Assembly: GCA_039105265.1 (NCBI GenBank)
Contig: JAPFFF010000043.1
Location: 310,001-374,000, forward strand
Length of the DNA stretch: 64,000 nucleotides
Direction of reading: 5' to 3'
From: Tritrichomonas musculus
Lineage: Eukaryota > Parabasalia > Tritrichomonadida > Tritrichomonadidae
Shown: positions 16,045 to 27,133 of the stretch, piece after piece
How the letters are laid out: each line of letters opens with the position of its first letter
Numbering within the stretch: the first letter of the stretch is position 1
Position numbers and translations under genes: made by a program
Notes under the pieces: generated by a model
Databases searched by the model: none
Told to the model about the DNA's origin: nothing
Seen by the model: only the letters and a program-made list of their open reading frames with translations

Positions 16045-17771
16045 TTATTTTCCAAAATATTTTAAAAACATTAATAAAATTTTAACGATCATTTTTTCTA
16101 TTATTTTCTATTATTTTTCACTTCATTCATTTAAGTTCAGAAAAATTCAGAAGATAAATGAAATTCCTAAGCTTTTGTATCCAGTGAAATGAGTGTCCAT
16201 TTTCGACTTTTTGTAAAAAGCTGTCACTTTTTGTGGACATAAAACTGCTTTTTTATTTAGTATTTTATTCAAAGATTTGAGTTGAAGTATCCAAATAATA
16301 TTTTATTGGATACTTTATTTTTACTTTAATAAACTCATTAATATCAGAAAAAAAGCAATAATAAATTCTATTTTCTCACAAAAAATTGTGAGCTATGACG
16401 GTTGTCTAATACTAGCCAGAGGCATTCCTTTATATTTGTCATTAGAGTAGGCAACAAAAAGATCAAATGCATTCATCTGTAGTAGCTAAGCTAGCCAGGG
16501 AGGTTTAAGGTTTCCATTTTAAACTATTCGCATGATTTAATAAAAATTTTCATTTTTATTCAATTTTTTTTTACTAATATAAATTGAATACTTTTGATTT
16601 TTTAAAAAAATATTTTTCATCCCCCGATAGCTACTTTTTAATAAAAACCTCAAATAATCATTCAAAATATTGAATAAAAATATTCAATTTTTTTCGAAAA
16701 ATTGAATAAGAGATGAAAACAATTTAATAGGATTTATCTTTTTTATGAATTTTACATTACTTAAAAACTAAAAATTAATTTATTAATATATTGATTTTAA
16801 AAAAATATTTAAGTTTGAAAAATATTTTTATAAGTTTATTATATATTAAAAATAATTATTATCAAATTTAATAACTACTATATCTACATAGAATTAAATA
16901 TCAGAGGAGATTTGAATCGTTATAATTATATCTCAGCCTTTTGGTATAAATATTAAATATTGACTGGCTTACTCCTATTGCTTAAGTAGGTACTTTTAAA
17001 GTATCATGTGATCGAACTTGAATTACTAATTACTATTATTATGAATCTCCCATATTCATCGATTACCCTTAATCAAATTATAAAAGTGATAATTATATTA
17101 TATTTCTATTTTATCATTTAAAAATTAAATAAAATTTAGAATATATCAATTATATAACGAAAAAAATGAAAACAATATAATAATATTGAACTTTCAATTT
17201 GTTTTCATTTATTGAATGATCATTCAATAAAAATGATTGTTTTATATATATATATATATAATAATGTGCTCAAAATATATTTTTTATAAGGTTTACAGGA
17301 TTTAGGCTAAAGTTGAACCGATTCTCAATATTTCTGAATTTTATATTTTACGAATTTCGTAACAACTTTTTTGAGAGCTCTCAAAAAGAGAGGAGGGAAA
17401 TTCGTAATTTAAAAATGGATTGAATAATGTTTCAATTTTGAATGATTTATTTTTATATTTTATGTGTAAAAAAACGGTTACGGATAAAATACTCTTATAT
17501 TCAGATGATTATGAAATCAACGGAAATTATTATATCAACAATAATAGATATATAGATTTAAGGAGGCAAAAAATAGAAAAAAAAAAATAAAATAATAATG
17601 AATAATTGTTTAAAAAATTACTAAAATCCTCATTAATCCCTATGTATTCACAAGAAAATTACAATTTTTCGTCACCCATTAAACATTTGAGTATATTTTT
17701 TGATGTTTTGGTGAAAAATTTGTCAATTTTGATTAATAACAATGAAGTCCGTGAATATATAAATATAACTA
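16045..17771. other. AT-rich spacer
   Basis: No convincing protein gene. It contains a possible degenerate relative of the 131-bp MITE near 16156 (CCTAAGCTTTTGTATCC), a TTTTTGAGAGCTCTCAAAAA hairpin near 17370, a short TA microsatellite near 17240, and the RNA candidate at 16905-17060. Confidence 0.45.
16905..17060 (+). ncRNA. Candidate structured RNA with a U2-like 5' motif
   Basis: TATCTCAGCCTTTTGGT at about 16928-16944 resembles the stem-loop I segment of U2 snRNA (UCUCGGCCUUUUGGC). Flanking GAGGAGATT and AATCTCCC can pair around it. The branch-point-pairing GUAGUA box expected next is not found, so a real U2 gene is doubtful. It could be a pseudogene or chance. Confidence 0.15.
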
Positions 17772-18545
17772 TTAATCATCTTTTGTGCTTGTCAAATAAA
17801 AGTCATTAGATAAAAAATTACAGGAAATGCTGCTCTCAAAAAACCCATCGTTTTGAATATATTGATCTTCAACTTCGCTGTATTTAATTTCATCTGTAAT
17901 AGTATTGGCTTCTGAATTTGTATCAACTTTATTGACTATATAATGTAATAAGTCTTTAATATGCTTCGAGACATAATAATTCCATCTATTTTTTAATGAA
18001 TTTGCATTTCTATTATTGAAAAACTTCGACATTTTTGACCATTTAGGTCCAAGTTCTTTATATAATTTTAATAACATTTCATCTTCTTCTTTGTTCCAGT
18101 GATCATTAAAGAAGCCTGGGACAAGATAATTTTTATATCTATCACGGCACTGTTTTCCTGTACGACCTGGCATATGTTTCGCAATATTTTTCCATTTTTT
18201 GCCACCCATTTCATCAACAAGTTTCTTCAATTGCTCATCTTCTTCTTTGCTGAACTTTTTTCTAAGGCTATTATCATCATTTTTATCTTTATCTCCTTTT
18301 GATTTTGTTTTTGGATTTCTATCTATTTCGGGGATGACATATAAATTGTTCTTTACGGGCTGGGGATCATCCTCTGTATTAAATTCTTCTTGCTGTGAAT
18401 AAATCTCGTCTGAATCTTCGTTTTCAATCGTTGAAACTTGAAAAGTTGGATTTAAATTAGGATAAAATGAATAGCTTAAAGGCTCATCAATTGATAATGT
18501 TTGATTTGGAAAAAATGAATCAGGGCTATCATTTTGGACTTTCAT
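17772..18545 (-). CDS. R2R3-type Myb DNA-binding protein (257 aa)
   Basis: A small nuclear transcription-factor-type protein. Residues 1-95 are acidic and low in complexity, possibly an activation or interaction region. Repeat one spans about 97-141 (FSKEEDEQLKKLV ... WKNIAKHMPGRTGKQCRDRY) and repeat two about 148-196 (WNKEEDEMLLKLY ... WSKMSKFF ... NSLKNRWNYY). Each keeps regularly spaced aromatic residues and the third-helix recognition segment. Trichomonads encode many two-repeat Myb proteins, several of which bind promoter elements of surface-protein genes; the target here is unknown. The start at 18545 is the first ATG of the frame. The gene is complete and stands alone between transposon-rich spacers. 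Confidence 0.9.
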   Translation of the reverse strand: MKVQNDSPDSFFPNQTLSIDEPLSYSFYPNLNPTFQVSTIENEDSDEIYSQQEEFNTEDDPQPVKNNLYVIPEIDRNPKTKSKGDKDKNDDNSLRKKFSKEEDEQLKKLVDEMGGKKWKNIAKHMPGRTGKQCRDRYKNYLVPGFFNDHWNKEEDEMLLKLYKELGPKWSKMSKFFNNRNANSLKNRWNYYVSKHIKDLLHYIVNKVDTNSEANTITDEIKYSEVEDQYIQNDGFFESSISCNFLSNDFYLTSTKDD

Positions 18546-19688
18546 GATATGGATCCAATCTTATATTTAAAAATTTGAATAATTGCATTGAAAAATATTG
18601 AAACATTATTTTATCATTATATCAATAAATATATAATTAATTTGATATTTCTTATTTTATTAATCTAAATTAATATTATTTTATATTTTAAAATAATATA
18701 TTAAATATATTGCAAATTATTTTCCAAGTATTTTAGAAAATAAAGATTATAAAATTTATCGATCTTTTGTTGAAAATATGAAGATAAAATTCAAAATCTC
18801 TAATACGATAGTAGGATTTAAATGTCAAATCATTTTATAATACATATTTCTCATGTGAATGCTTAAAAGTATTTTTATTTATTATGTTATAATAAACTTT
18901 TTATTTTAACTGAAATAAAATATAAATATCCAATTTTAATGAAAATAAGTGTGTTTATTAATTCTGAAGAATAGAATTTATTTATAATATTTTCTAAATT
19001 ATAATTTATTTATAGAATTATTATCTCAATTTGCATCAAAATATTATATGTGTTACTTGAAAAAATGATCGTTTCCATTGAAACAACAAATTCGACAATC
19101 ATTTATATATCATTATTTTTTATAAAAAAAATTTTCTTATGATAAACCAGCTTTCTTTTTATAATAATAGCTCATAATGACCGAATATTCCCATTTGCAT
19201 AACAAAACCAATTGAAAATTCGAATGAACTACTCACTCAATAAAATATTATAATATCTAAATATTTTGGACTGATACATGATAATTTACAAAATATCCTT
19301 TTACTATAAAATATATATAAATTATCAATAATTTTGGACTCTGTGTACCCTTTATTTATGTAATAATGATCTGAGATTTACAATTTATGCCATTATATAT
19401 ATCTTTTATTTAATTAATTGGACTTTTAACATGATATTTAATATATTTAAAAACTATTTTATATTATTTCCTAATATATTATTCAATATAAAACTATTTT
19501 TTAATTTTCAAAAAACAACAAATAAACATATCAAAAAAGTAGATTTATTGTTGATCGTTCTCCTCAAATAATTATTAATAATTGAATGAAATTCAGAGGA
19601 TGCGATGCCTATCTAAATTCTTATATTCAAAATATGCTTACTAGATCAATTCCAATTATCAGTTAAAAATTCATTATTCTCAAAATAT
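18546..19688. other. AT-rich spacer, nothing recognised
   Basis: More than 1.1 kb with no ORF of note, no RNA gene and no strong repeat. Confidence 0.5.
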
Positions 19689-19952
19689 TCATAAAAAATG
19701 AGATATAAGATTATTTATATTGTTTTTGTTTTTAATAATAAAATCTCTCAAAAAATAAATAAATTCAAAGTAAATTATTCTTTGATCTGAATTTTCAATA
19801 GAATTCTTCCATAATAAATCAGAACAAAGAATATTTTTACTATCGACAACTTTTTCAAAGGAGACTTTCCAAAAAGCAACGTATTTTTTTACACCTGCTG
19901 TCCAAATCTGTCCATATTTGGACAGCCAATTCAATTGTGGACCGCCCATCAA
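19689..19952 (-). CDS. Unrecognised small ORF (87 aa), possibly a relic
   Basis: The peptide starts GGPQLNWLSKYGQIW and continues VKKYVAFWKVSFEKVVDSKN with several Trp residues, which is unusual for random AT-rich sequence. Its second half becomes Asn/Ile-rich and loses coding character. No family is recognised. The plus strand at about 20070-20190 also has a short coding-like stretch (LRIISEKYSNSLKFVLCGYS). Both may be remains of decayed genes. Confidence 0.2.
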   Translation of the reverse strand: MMGGPQLNWLSKYGQIWTAGVKKYVAFWKVSFEKVVDSKNILCSDLLWKNSIENSDQRIIYFEFIYFLRDFIIKNKNNINNLISHFL

Positions 19953-20382
19953 ACTTTGAATTGATATTTGTTTTGATTTTATTTTAGATTTGAATAGAGT
20001 TAAAGATTTATCCTCTCAAAATTCTATAATTACCCTAATGTGAATGATATTTGCCTCGCGAAATATTTGACCATTATGATCGAAAAACAAAGAATATTTT
20101 GAATGCATTAAGAATTATTTCTGAAAAGTATTCAAACTCTCTTAAATTTGTTTTGTGTGGATATTCAGAAAATAATTTTATACATTGAATTATTTCTTAA
20201 ACTCAATAAAATAATGTTCATCTCTTACACAATTCTATGAAAAAGTGAATTAATTGAATAAATTTTCTCAAAAAAATTGAAAAAATATTATCAATTATTT
20301 TTCAGAGGAAGTTTTATGGATTTTTAAATCTCTTGAATGGTCACTTTTTGAGGGAGAAAAACTCAAAAAGTGAAAGCAATTC

Positions 20383-20513
20383 CTAGGCTTTTGTGTCCGA
20401 AATTTTTTTTCTCAAAAAGTTTCGAAAAATGTCCGAAAAGTATCCAAATTGGATATTTTTGGATACTTTTTTTAACTTTTTGAATATAAAAAATTTCGGA
20501 CACAAAAGCCTAG
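20383..20513. mobile_element. 131-bp MITE, copy 1, with 8-bp target duplication
   Basis: The element begins CTAGGCTTTTGTGTCC and ends with its complement, so it is nearly a full hairpin. It is flanked by the direct repeat AGCAATTC at 20375-20382 and 20514-20521. An 8-bp duplication is typical of hAT elements. It is the same length as, and appears identical to, the copy at 21402-21532. Confidence 0.9.
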
Positions 20514-21401
20514 AGCAATTCAGAGATTTACAAATTCCGCTCCACACTTTTTGAGAGCTCGGCTCTCAAAAAGTGTTACGTGGAATTTGTAAATTTCATT
20601 GAATCTTATTATTTTGAATAAATTCTTTCAAATATTTGAAAATATTATATCAGATTTTGCTTTGTTATTTGAAACATGTTTATCTTCATATATTTATTGA
20701 ATTTCAAAAAATTAAATATATATTAAAGAAATAATATTCATTTTATATCAAATGGTAAGATGTTATTGTTTTATAAGTATAAAAAATTTGAAAAAATATT
20801 CGGTTATCTTCATCAATTACCAAATTAAAAAAAATTGTGGTTTAATAAAATATTATTTAATACCTTATATTCTTTTTCATTAATTTTTTTTACATTTTTT
20901 TTTTCAAATAATTAATTAATTTTTGAATAACGTGAACTTTTGAAAATGTGAGAAACGATTATTTTTTAGTCAAATTATAATTATTTTCTTATTGGCCAAA
21001 AGAAAAAAGTTTAAAACTTTGGATCGTTTGTCCGATAAAGAAGACCCAAAATTATAAATCTCTTAAAATTATACGGGTAATAATGGAAATTTATTGCATC
21101 ACGAATGCCAGGTCAATAGGAATCCACTAAAAAAAGTTTTTATTACACATATGTAGAGAGAAAAGCAGTTTTCCCAAATCTTGGACGTACAGATAAAATA
21201 GCATGCGGAGTTAAAAGCGAGGATATCGATAATTGAAGAAGATTCAGTACAGCATTTACCCAATTTATCTTTTGATTATTAGATATCAGCTACAAGTGCC
21301 AAGTTATGGCCAAAATTCTAATGGTCATTGGAACCGAGTCAAGCAAGCTTATAATCAATACCGAACAAAGCTTGTTTACACCATTGATCTAAAGTTTAAA
21401 C

Positions 21402-21532
21402 CTAGGCTTTTGTGTCCGAAATTTTTTTTCTCAAAAAGTTTCGAAAAATGTCCGAAAAGTATCCAAATTGGATATTTTTGGATACTTTTTTTAACTTTTT
21501 GAATATAAAAAATTTCGGACACAAAAGCCTAG
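21402..21532. mobile_element. 131-bp MITE, copy 2, with 8-bp target duplication
   Basis: Same terminal sequence and length as copy 1. It is flanked by GTTTAAAC at 21394-21401 and 21533-21540. Two independent perfect 8-bp duplications define the element ends to the base. Confidence 0.9.
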
Positions 21533-21838
21533 GTTTAAACTCGATAAAATTTTTAACTTTTTCTATTATTTTTATTTTTTTTTAATTCAAAAATTCTGAA
21601 CTTATGCTTCTAGAGAAAAAAAAAATGTTCATCTCCCGATAGCTACTTTTTTAAAAAACATATAGAAAATTTTAAATTAAATACATTCAAAAAAATTGTG
21701 TAAGAGATGAACATTATTTTATGAAGTTTAAAAATAAAAACAAATAAAATAAAATTTTCTTTTATCTATAATTTATCTCATATTAGCATAAAAATTATAA
21801 TTTCTGCTAAAAAAATTATCTTTTTATAAAATATTTAG

Positions 21839-21905
21839 GGCAATCGGATTTTCCATCTGATGACTTTTTGAATTGTTTATAAATTCAAAAAGTGGACGTG
21901 CTTAT
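21839..21905. repeat. Solo terminus of the fold-back family
   Basis: GGGCAATCGGATTTTCCATC followed by a CTTTTTGAATTG/AATTCAAAAAG hairpin matches the inverted right end of the 13.9-15.25 kb fold-back. No partner end is seen nearby. Confidence 0.5.
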
Positions 21906-22081
21906 AAATTTCTTCACAATATTTGAATTGTTTTTTTTTTTACTATCAAATATTTTCATTGAAAAAATTTTGGATAAAATCATTATATCATAATAAAAAA
22001 AATAGAATATATATAAAAACAAATTGAAAAATAAAAAATATAGATATTAATAATTATAAATAATTGAAAAATAAAATGAAA

Positions 22082-23814
22082 GGTTTAAAAAAAATATCAT
22101 GTAATTTCGTGCGAGCTTTTTGAGAAGATGCTTGCAAATAAGTTCACAAAAATAATTGAATTGTTTTTGATCAGCATCATTCAAAAAGTGAACTGATAGA
22201 AAAAGTTTAATCGGTATTATATTCAAAAAGTTTTATTCTATTATAAATAGCGCCATTTTATTATAGTATTTTTGGCTTATGGAACTCATGTGTTGTGGAA
22301 TTCTTCTGCAGGGAATCTTACAATCTTGAGGTCCTAAGCTGTAGTGCTCTACTGCAGATGGCTCTGCATTTTAGGAATCATCAGCCAAGAATAATAATAA
22401 TTTTATCAATTACCTTATGATTTGTAGCCAGGTGCTCATTTACTAAACAATATAGAACCAAAATTCCGTGTAGACTATACAAATCACCAAAAATCTTGTA
22501 CTGATTTCTCAATCGAAATAATAGTTAATCAACAAAAGCGATTTCTACATATAATTTACTTTTTTACTTTTCTTTTGATGTTTTATTAAACGTTTGTTAT
22601 ATCTTGATATGTTTAAATTATAATTTTATTTGAATGTGAATCATCTTTTAAAATTATCTTTCAAAATATTAAACAAAAAGGTAAATATTATATAAATAAA
22701 ACTAAATAAATAATAAATGTTGAATTAAAATGTTCTTTTATTAATTTTTATTGAAATGATTATCTGAATTTACTCGAAAATATTTTTACTTTTCATGAAA
22801 TTGTCTGCTGCTCTCTAACATTTAATTTTACTCTTAATTCTAAGCATTTTTTCTTATAAACGGTCTTCATATGATTTATCGCAAATTTGATGATTTCGAA
22901 GGTTTAAAGATGATATGCATATTTTGAATTCTATTCCGTTATTTAAAATTAGATGTTAGAGAGCAGCAGACAATTTCATGAAAAGTACAAAATTGTTAAA
23001 GTAAATTCAGATAATCATTTCAATAAAAATTAATAAAAGAACATTTTAATTCAACATTTATTATTTATTTAGTTTTATTTATATAATATTTACCTTTTTG
23101 TTTAATATTTTGAAAGATAATTTTAAAAGATGATTCACATTCAAATAAAATTACAATTTAAACATATCAAGATATAACAAACGTTTAATAAAACATCAAA
23201 AGAAAAGTAAAAATGTAAATTATATGTAGAAATCGCTTTTGTTGATTAACTATTATTTCAATTGAGAAATCAGTACAAGATTTTGTATGGTTCATATAAC
23301 AAACGTTTAATAAAACATCAAAAGAAAAGTAAAAAAGTAAATTATATGTAGAAATCGCTTTTGTTGATTAACTATTATTTCGATTGAGAAATCAGTACAA
23401 GATTTTTGGTGATTTGTATAGTCTACACGGAATTTTGGTTCTATATTGTTTAGTAAATGAGCACCTGGCTACAAATCATAAGGTAATTGATAAAATTATT
23501 ATTATTCTTGGCTGATGATTCCTAAAATGCAGAGCCATCTGCAGTAGAGCACTACAGCTTAGGACCTCAAGATTGTAAGATTCCCTGCAGAAGAATTCCA
23601 CAACACATGAGTTCCATAAGCCAAAAATACTATAATAAAATGGCGCTATTTATAATAGAATAAAACTTTTTGAATATAATACCGATTAAACTTTTTCTAT
23701 CAGTTCACTTTTTGAATGATGCTGATCAAAAACAATTCAATTATTTTTGTGAACTTATTTGCAAGCATCTTCTCAAAAAGCTCGCACGAAATTACACGAT
23801 ATTTTATTTCAACC
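22082..23814. mobile_element. 1.73-kb palindromic fold-back transposon, Mutator-like, with 9-bp target duplication
   Basis: The arms at 22082-22821 and 22953-23814 are near-identical inverted copies around a 131-bp spacer. The ends are GGTTTAAAA and TTTCAACC. The direct repeat AAAATGAAA flanks both sides (22073-22081 and 23815-23823). A 9-bp duplication and long inverted repeats are typical of Mutator-like (MULE) elements. The right arm is 122 bp longer because a segment at 23174-23295 is duplicated at 23296-23417. No transposase is inside, so it is non-autonomous. A MULE-type zinc-knuckle relic lies 130 bp downstream. Confidence 0.88.
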
Positions 23815-23944
23815 AAAATGAAAAAATAATATTCAATGGAGAATCTCGATAATTAATAGTAAAGAAAAAGAATGAGCAAAAAAATAAGAAAAAAGATAAT
23901 AAAACAAAAGGAATAATCAAAAAAAAATTATTTAAAAAAAGATA

Positions 23945-24305
23945 TTAAATATTTTTTTGCTTAATTGGACAGTTTGAAGCATTATGTCCTTGTTTTCCAC
24001 ATAATGAACATGAATAATGTCGTTTTACCTTTTGTTGCCCCCCAACAACATTCTGAGCTGGATGAGTAATTGCTCTACCAGATTGAGCAATGGTTGGAGG
24101 CATACCATGATTTGGACGAATTTGTAAATTTTCTAATTCAGAAACTGAACAAAATGATGATTAAGTAAATGATTTGTATGTTGAAAAATACAATTTTGAA
24201 TATCGAATGTAAATAAATGATTATTGTAGAAATCAGTTGAGTGTGTAAAAGCCAATTGTGCCTGAGAATGTGCAAGTATAAACAAGCGTCTTCCGATGAT
24301 CTAAA
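23945..24305 (-). pseudogene. Mutator-like transposase C-terminal relic with CCHC zinc knuckle
   Basis: On the minus strand the frame reads FYNNHLFTFDIQN ... FQHTNHLLNHHF, shifts, then continues ELENLQIRPNHGMPPTIAQS and ends with a zinc knuckle, CSLCGKQGHNASNC (C-x2-C-x4-H-x4-C). This SWIM-distal tail plus knuckle layout fits the end of MULE transposases as known from trichomonads. The DDE core is absent and there is one frameshift. MULEs bind their terminal repeats, and a MULE-type palindrome sits directly beside it. Confidence 0.55.
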
Positions 24306-24329
24306 TTTGACAAACTAGCAGAAAAAGAG

Positions 24330-24660
24330 TAGTAGGTGGGGCCGCGGCCGGTTAGATACGAAATTCGTCGAAAATGGCCCTTAAATTGGTAGTTACGGGA
24401 ACTCCAAAGCGTTTTCGAAGTTCACGAAAAATGGCTCAAATGAGCCTTAAATGGGCAGTTACGGGCATGCCAACGACTCCTCAAGTAACTGAGAAACGGG
24501 CTCGACAATGCGTTTTCGAAGCTCATCAAAAGGGCTCAAACGGGCCTTAAAACAGCGTTTACGGGGGTCCTGTCGTGTGGGTTGGTATCGATATCTCAGC
24601 GCCGAAACACGTACTCGAACATCAGTAAACGGGGTGACATTGACGAATAGTTATCAAATG
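24330..24660. repeat. GC-rich diverged tandem repeat
   Basis: Three diverged units share CGTTTTCGAAG, GGCTCAAA, GCCTTAAA and GTTACGGG in the same order (about 24370, 24413 and 24511). GC content is far above that of the surroundings. It precedes the two ORFs of the island and could be their promoter region or an element terminus. Confidence 0.6.
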
Positions 24661-24678
24661 GGTTGTTACTGAATCCAA

Positions 24679-25104
24679 ATGAAGAGAATCTTTGATCCAT
24701 TGGTCGCGATTGATGACTATAGAGTCGTCAGTTACGATGAGCTGAGACGATTAGCACGCAAGCTAGGTCTCACTAACGATGACATCCGTGAAGCATACAA
24801 CACAGTGAAGTATAAGCTAGGGATCACGACTAAGGTCACCAAGAAGATATTCAAACAATACAAGAACCGTTTCTCAGATGCTTTAGTTGAGCTCATAGTC
24901 GATAGAGCACTTGAACTAGGTTACGACAACGATGATACCAACTTCATGTCCTTCTACAACTTCGCTAATGGATATCAAGCTGGGAAGGTCTTCAATGACG
25001 AATTCATGAACATGGGATATCAACCAGAGATCAAACACTTAGGGATTCCTCCTGCTCCAAAGCATCTACGACAGCCAACAAGGTACTCCGATACCGAAGA
25101 CTAA
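24679..25104 (+). CDS. Unrecognised 141-aa protein in a GC-rich island
   Basis: A clean ORF with an ordinary globular composition. It is helical and charged in the first half (SYDELRRLARKLGLTNDDI), with aromatic residues around FMSFYNFANGYQ and a Pro-rich tail (IPPAPKHLRQP). Codons mostly end in C or G, unlike host genes here. I do not recognise the family. The composition, the neighbouring transposon relics and the Polinton-like element 0.9 kb away suggest a mobile-element or viral-origin gene, but no hallmark is seen. The next ORF starts 15 bases after its stop and probably belongs with it. Confidence 0.5.
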   Translation: MKRIFDPLVAIDDYRVVSYDELRRLARKLGLTNDDIREAYNTVKYKLGITTKVTKKIFKQYKNRFSDALVELIVDRALELGYDNDDTNFMSFYNFANGYQAGKVFNDEFMNMGYQPEIKHLGIPPAPKHLRQPTRYSDTED

Positions 25105-25119
25105 AAACGTCGTCAGCAT

Positions 25120-25515
25120 ATGAAGCTCGATGATGAGTTCTTCAAGAGAAGGCATCTCCAGCCCGTCTCATCAATCAATCCTTGGGAAGAACGAAAGCAC
25201 GAAGCCTTGAAGAAGAGGTTCAATGAACGACTCGACAAAGAGAGATCACAGATAGTTACGTCGAAAGAGACCTATAAACGAATGGTTAATGGGTTAAAAT
25301 TAACCCGATATGTACCCCTTATAGTAACATCAACAGTATCATCAACAATCGATTCATTCATTCATCGTTTATCAACACATCAATCCTCATCAACAGGATC
25401 ATCAATCGATCAACAACTCAATCATCATCAACAGGATCATCAACTCATTCATCACGATCATCATCAACATCAGTCGACATCAATCAACAGTATCATCAAC
25501 ATATCGATTCATTAA
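25120..25515 (+). CDS. Unrecognised protein running into a microsatellite
   Basis: The first 65 or so codons look like genuine protein: charged and helical, with WEERKHEALKKRFNERL. They share the GC-rich codon use of the preceding ORF. From about 25320 the frame enters an ATCATCAAC-type microsatellite and encodes Ser/His/Gln runs. The true end may have been replaced by repeat expansion. Function unknown. Confidence 0.35.
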   Translation: MKLDDEFFKRRHLQPVSSINPWEERKHEALKKRFNERLDKERSQIVTSKETYKRMVNGLKLTRYVPLIVTSTVSSTIDSFIHRLSTHQSSSTGSSIDQQLNHHQQDHQLIHHDHHQHQSTSINSIINISIH

Positions 25516-25870
25516 CAACAACTGCAGCATCGATCAACAACAACAACAGCAACATCGATCAACAACAGTATCATCAACAGGATCATCATCAACTCATTCA
25601 TCATCAACAGGATCATCAACATATCGATTCATTCATCACGAACAACAGTATCATCACAATCGACATATCAACTCAATCATCATCAACAGGATCATCATCA
25701 ACAGGATCATCAACATATTGATTCATTCTTCATGATCATCATCAAATCATCAATCGATCAACAACTCAATCAACATCAACATCAACATATCAACTCATTC
25801 GTCATCAATCGATCACTAACAGTTGGACGATAACAGCATCGATATCGGATCATCTATATCCGCATCAGAT
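25320..25870. repeat. ATCATCAAC-type microsatellite tract
   Basis: About 550 bp of imperfect repeats built from CATCAACA, GGATCATCAAC and CGATTCATTCATC. It separates the GC-rich island from the left inverted repeat of the Polinton-like element. Confidence 0.8.
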
Positions 25871-25984
25871 TCGATTTTGCAAAAAAATAAATTATACTTA
25901 CTTTTTTCTAAAATATTACAAAAGTTTAAAAATTAAAGTTGATCGTTTTTTAAAAAAATTTTTAGTTCTCGCACCGGAAAATCT

Positions 25985-27133
25985 TCACTTTTTCCCACTT
26001 TTTCAAAAAAAAAGTTGATTTTTTTCTGAAAACATTTTTTATTATGCATTTTTTTCAAAAAAAAAATAAAGTTATGCATTTTTTTAAAAAATTTAAAAAA
26101 ATAGTTGAAAAATTTGGTTAGGCAATTTAGGTATTCATGGAGGAATAATCCCCAAAAAATATATATTGATCACTGTATGATGAAAGTTATAATGGCATAA
26201 ATTTTATTCGAAAATTTCATTTCCACTCAAGATATCTAATTTGATTTCGATAAAGAGTTTCAATAAAAAGCTACAAAAGTATGCAAACAATGCACAATCG
26301 TATTTCAATTCACTATTTATACTCTTATTAATCAATTCTTAAATTTGATAATTATCAATTTATTTCGATTATTCGATATTTTTATTACTCTGTTTAAGTA
26401 ATCCACTTTTCCGTTATATATAAGATTTTTCATCATATTTTACATACAATAACTCCAGTAAATGCTATGAATTGCATTTTAAAATTTTTATATTTATCAA
26501 TGATATCCAAAAATCCTCATAGATAATATACATAAATTTGTATTAAATATATATTAAATTAAATGTATATTTATGTTATACTGCTTATACTTCTTTATTT
26601 TCTTTTTTCATCGAGGAAAAGCCGATAATTATTCATAAATATAAACGTATTATCAAACGTGCATTATGTAAAAAATCAAATATTTCTAAAATATGATGAG
26701 GAAAATAATATTAATTTTATGAAAAATGTAATTATTAAATTAAACTTTTCATTTTACGCAGAAAATAAACAGATTTAAATAAAAAAGTATAAATTAAAAA
26801 TGATTTTTTAAAAAATGCTTTTTATTCATTATTTGCTCATTATGAATAAATCAATTATGATGATGGCAATTGCAAAAAAGATGATAACTTAAGAGACGAA
26901 GAGGAAAAAAATGATGATGAAGATAGCGAGGAAAAAGAAGAAAAAAAAGAAGAAGACGATGATGATTGCATTGAAGAAGAAGAAGAAGATGGTGAAGAAG
27001 AAGAAGACGATGATAATTGCATTGAAGATGATGATGAAGAAGAAGACGATGAAGAAGAAGACGATGATGATTGCATTGAAGAAGAAGAAGCAGAAGACGA
27101 TGATGAAGAAGAAGAAAAAGAAGAAGACGATGA
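25985..27133 (+). repeat. Left terminal inverted repeat of the Polinton-like element
   Basis: 1,149 bp. It appears identical to the complement of 34466-35614 in every stretch compared. Its inner 250 bp already encode the start of the acidic repeat, so the repeat array crosses the TIR boundary. Confidence 0.9.

Larger units (their letters stand above)
19953..22081. other. Transposon-rich spacer
   Basis: Holds two 131-bp MITEs, a CTTTTTGAGAGC/GCTCTCAAAAAG hairpin near 20550, and the fold-back family end motif at 21839. The interval 21000-21390 has a slightly higher GC content and broken coding-like frames, without a recognisable product. Confidence 0.4.

Noticed and set aside
21233-21502. 89-aa ORF overlapping the second 131-bp MITE
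   Set aside because: Its C-terminal third is the transposon hairpin and the rest has no coding support.
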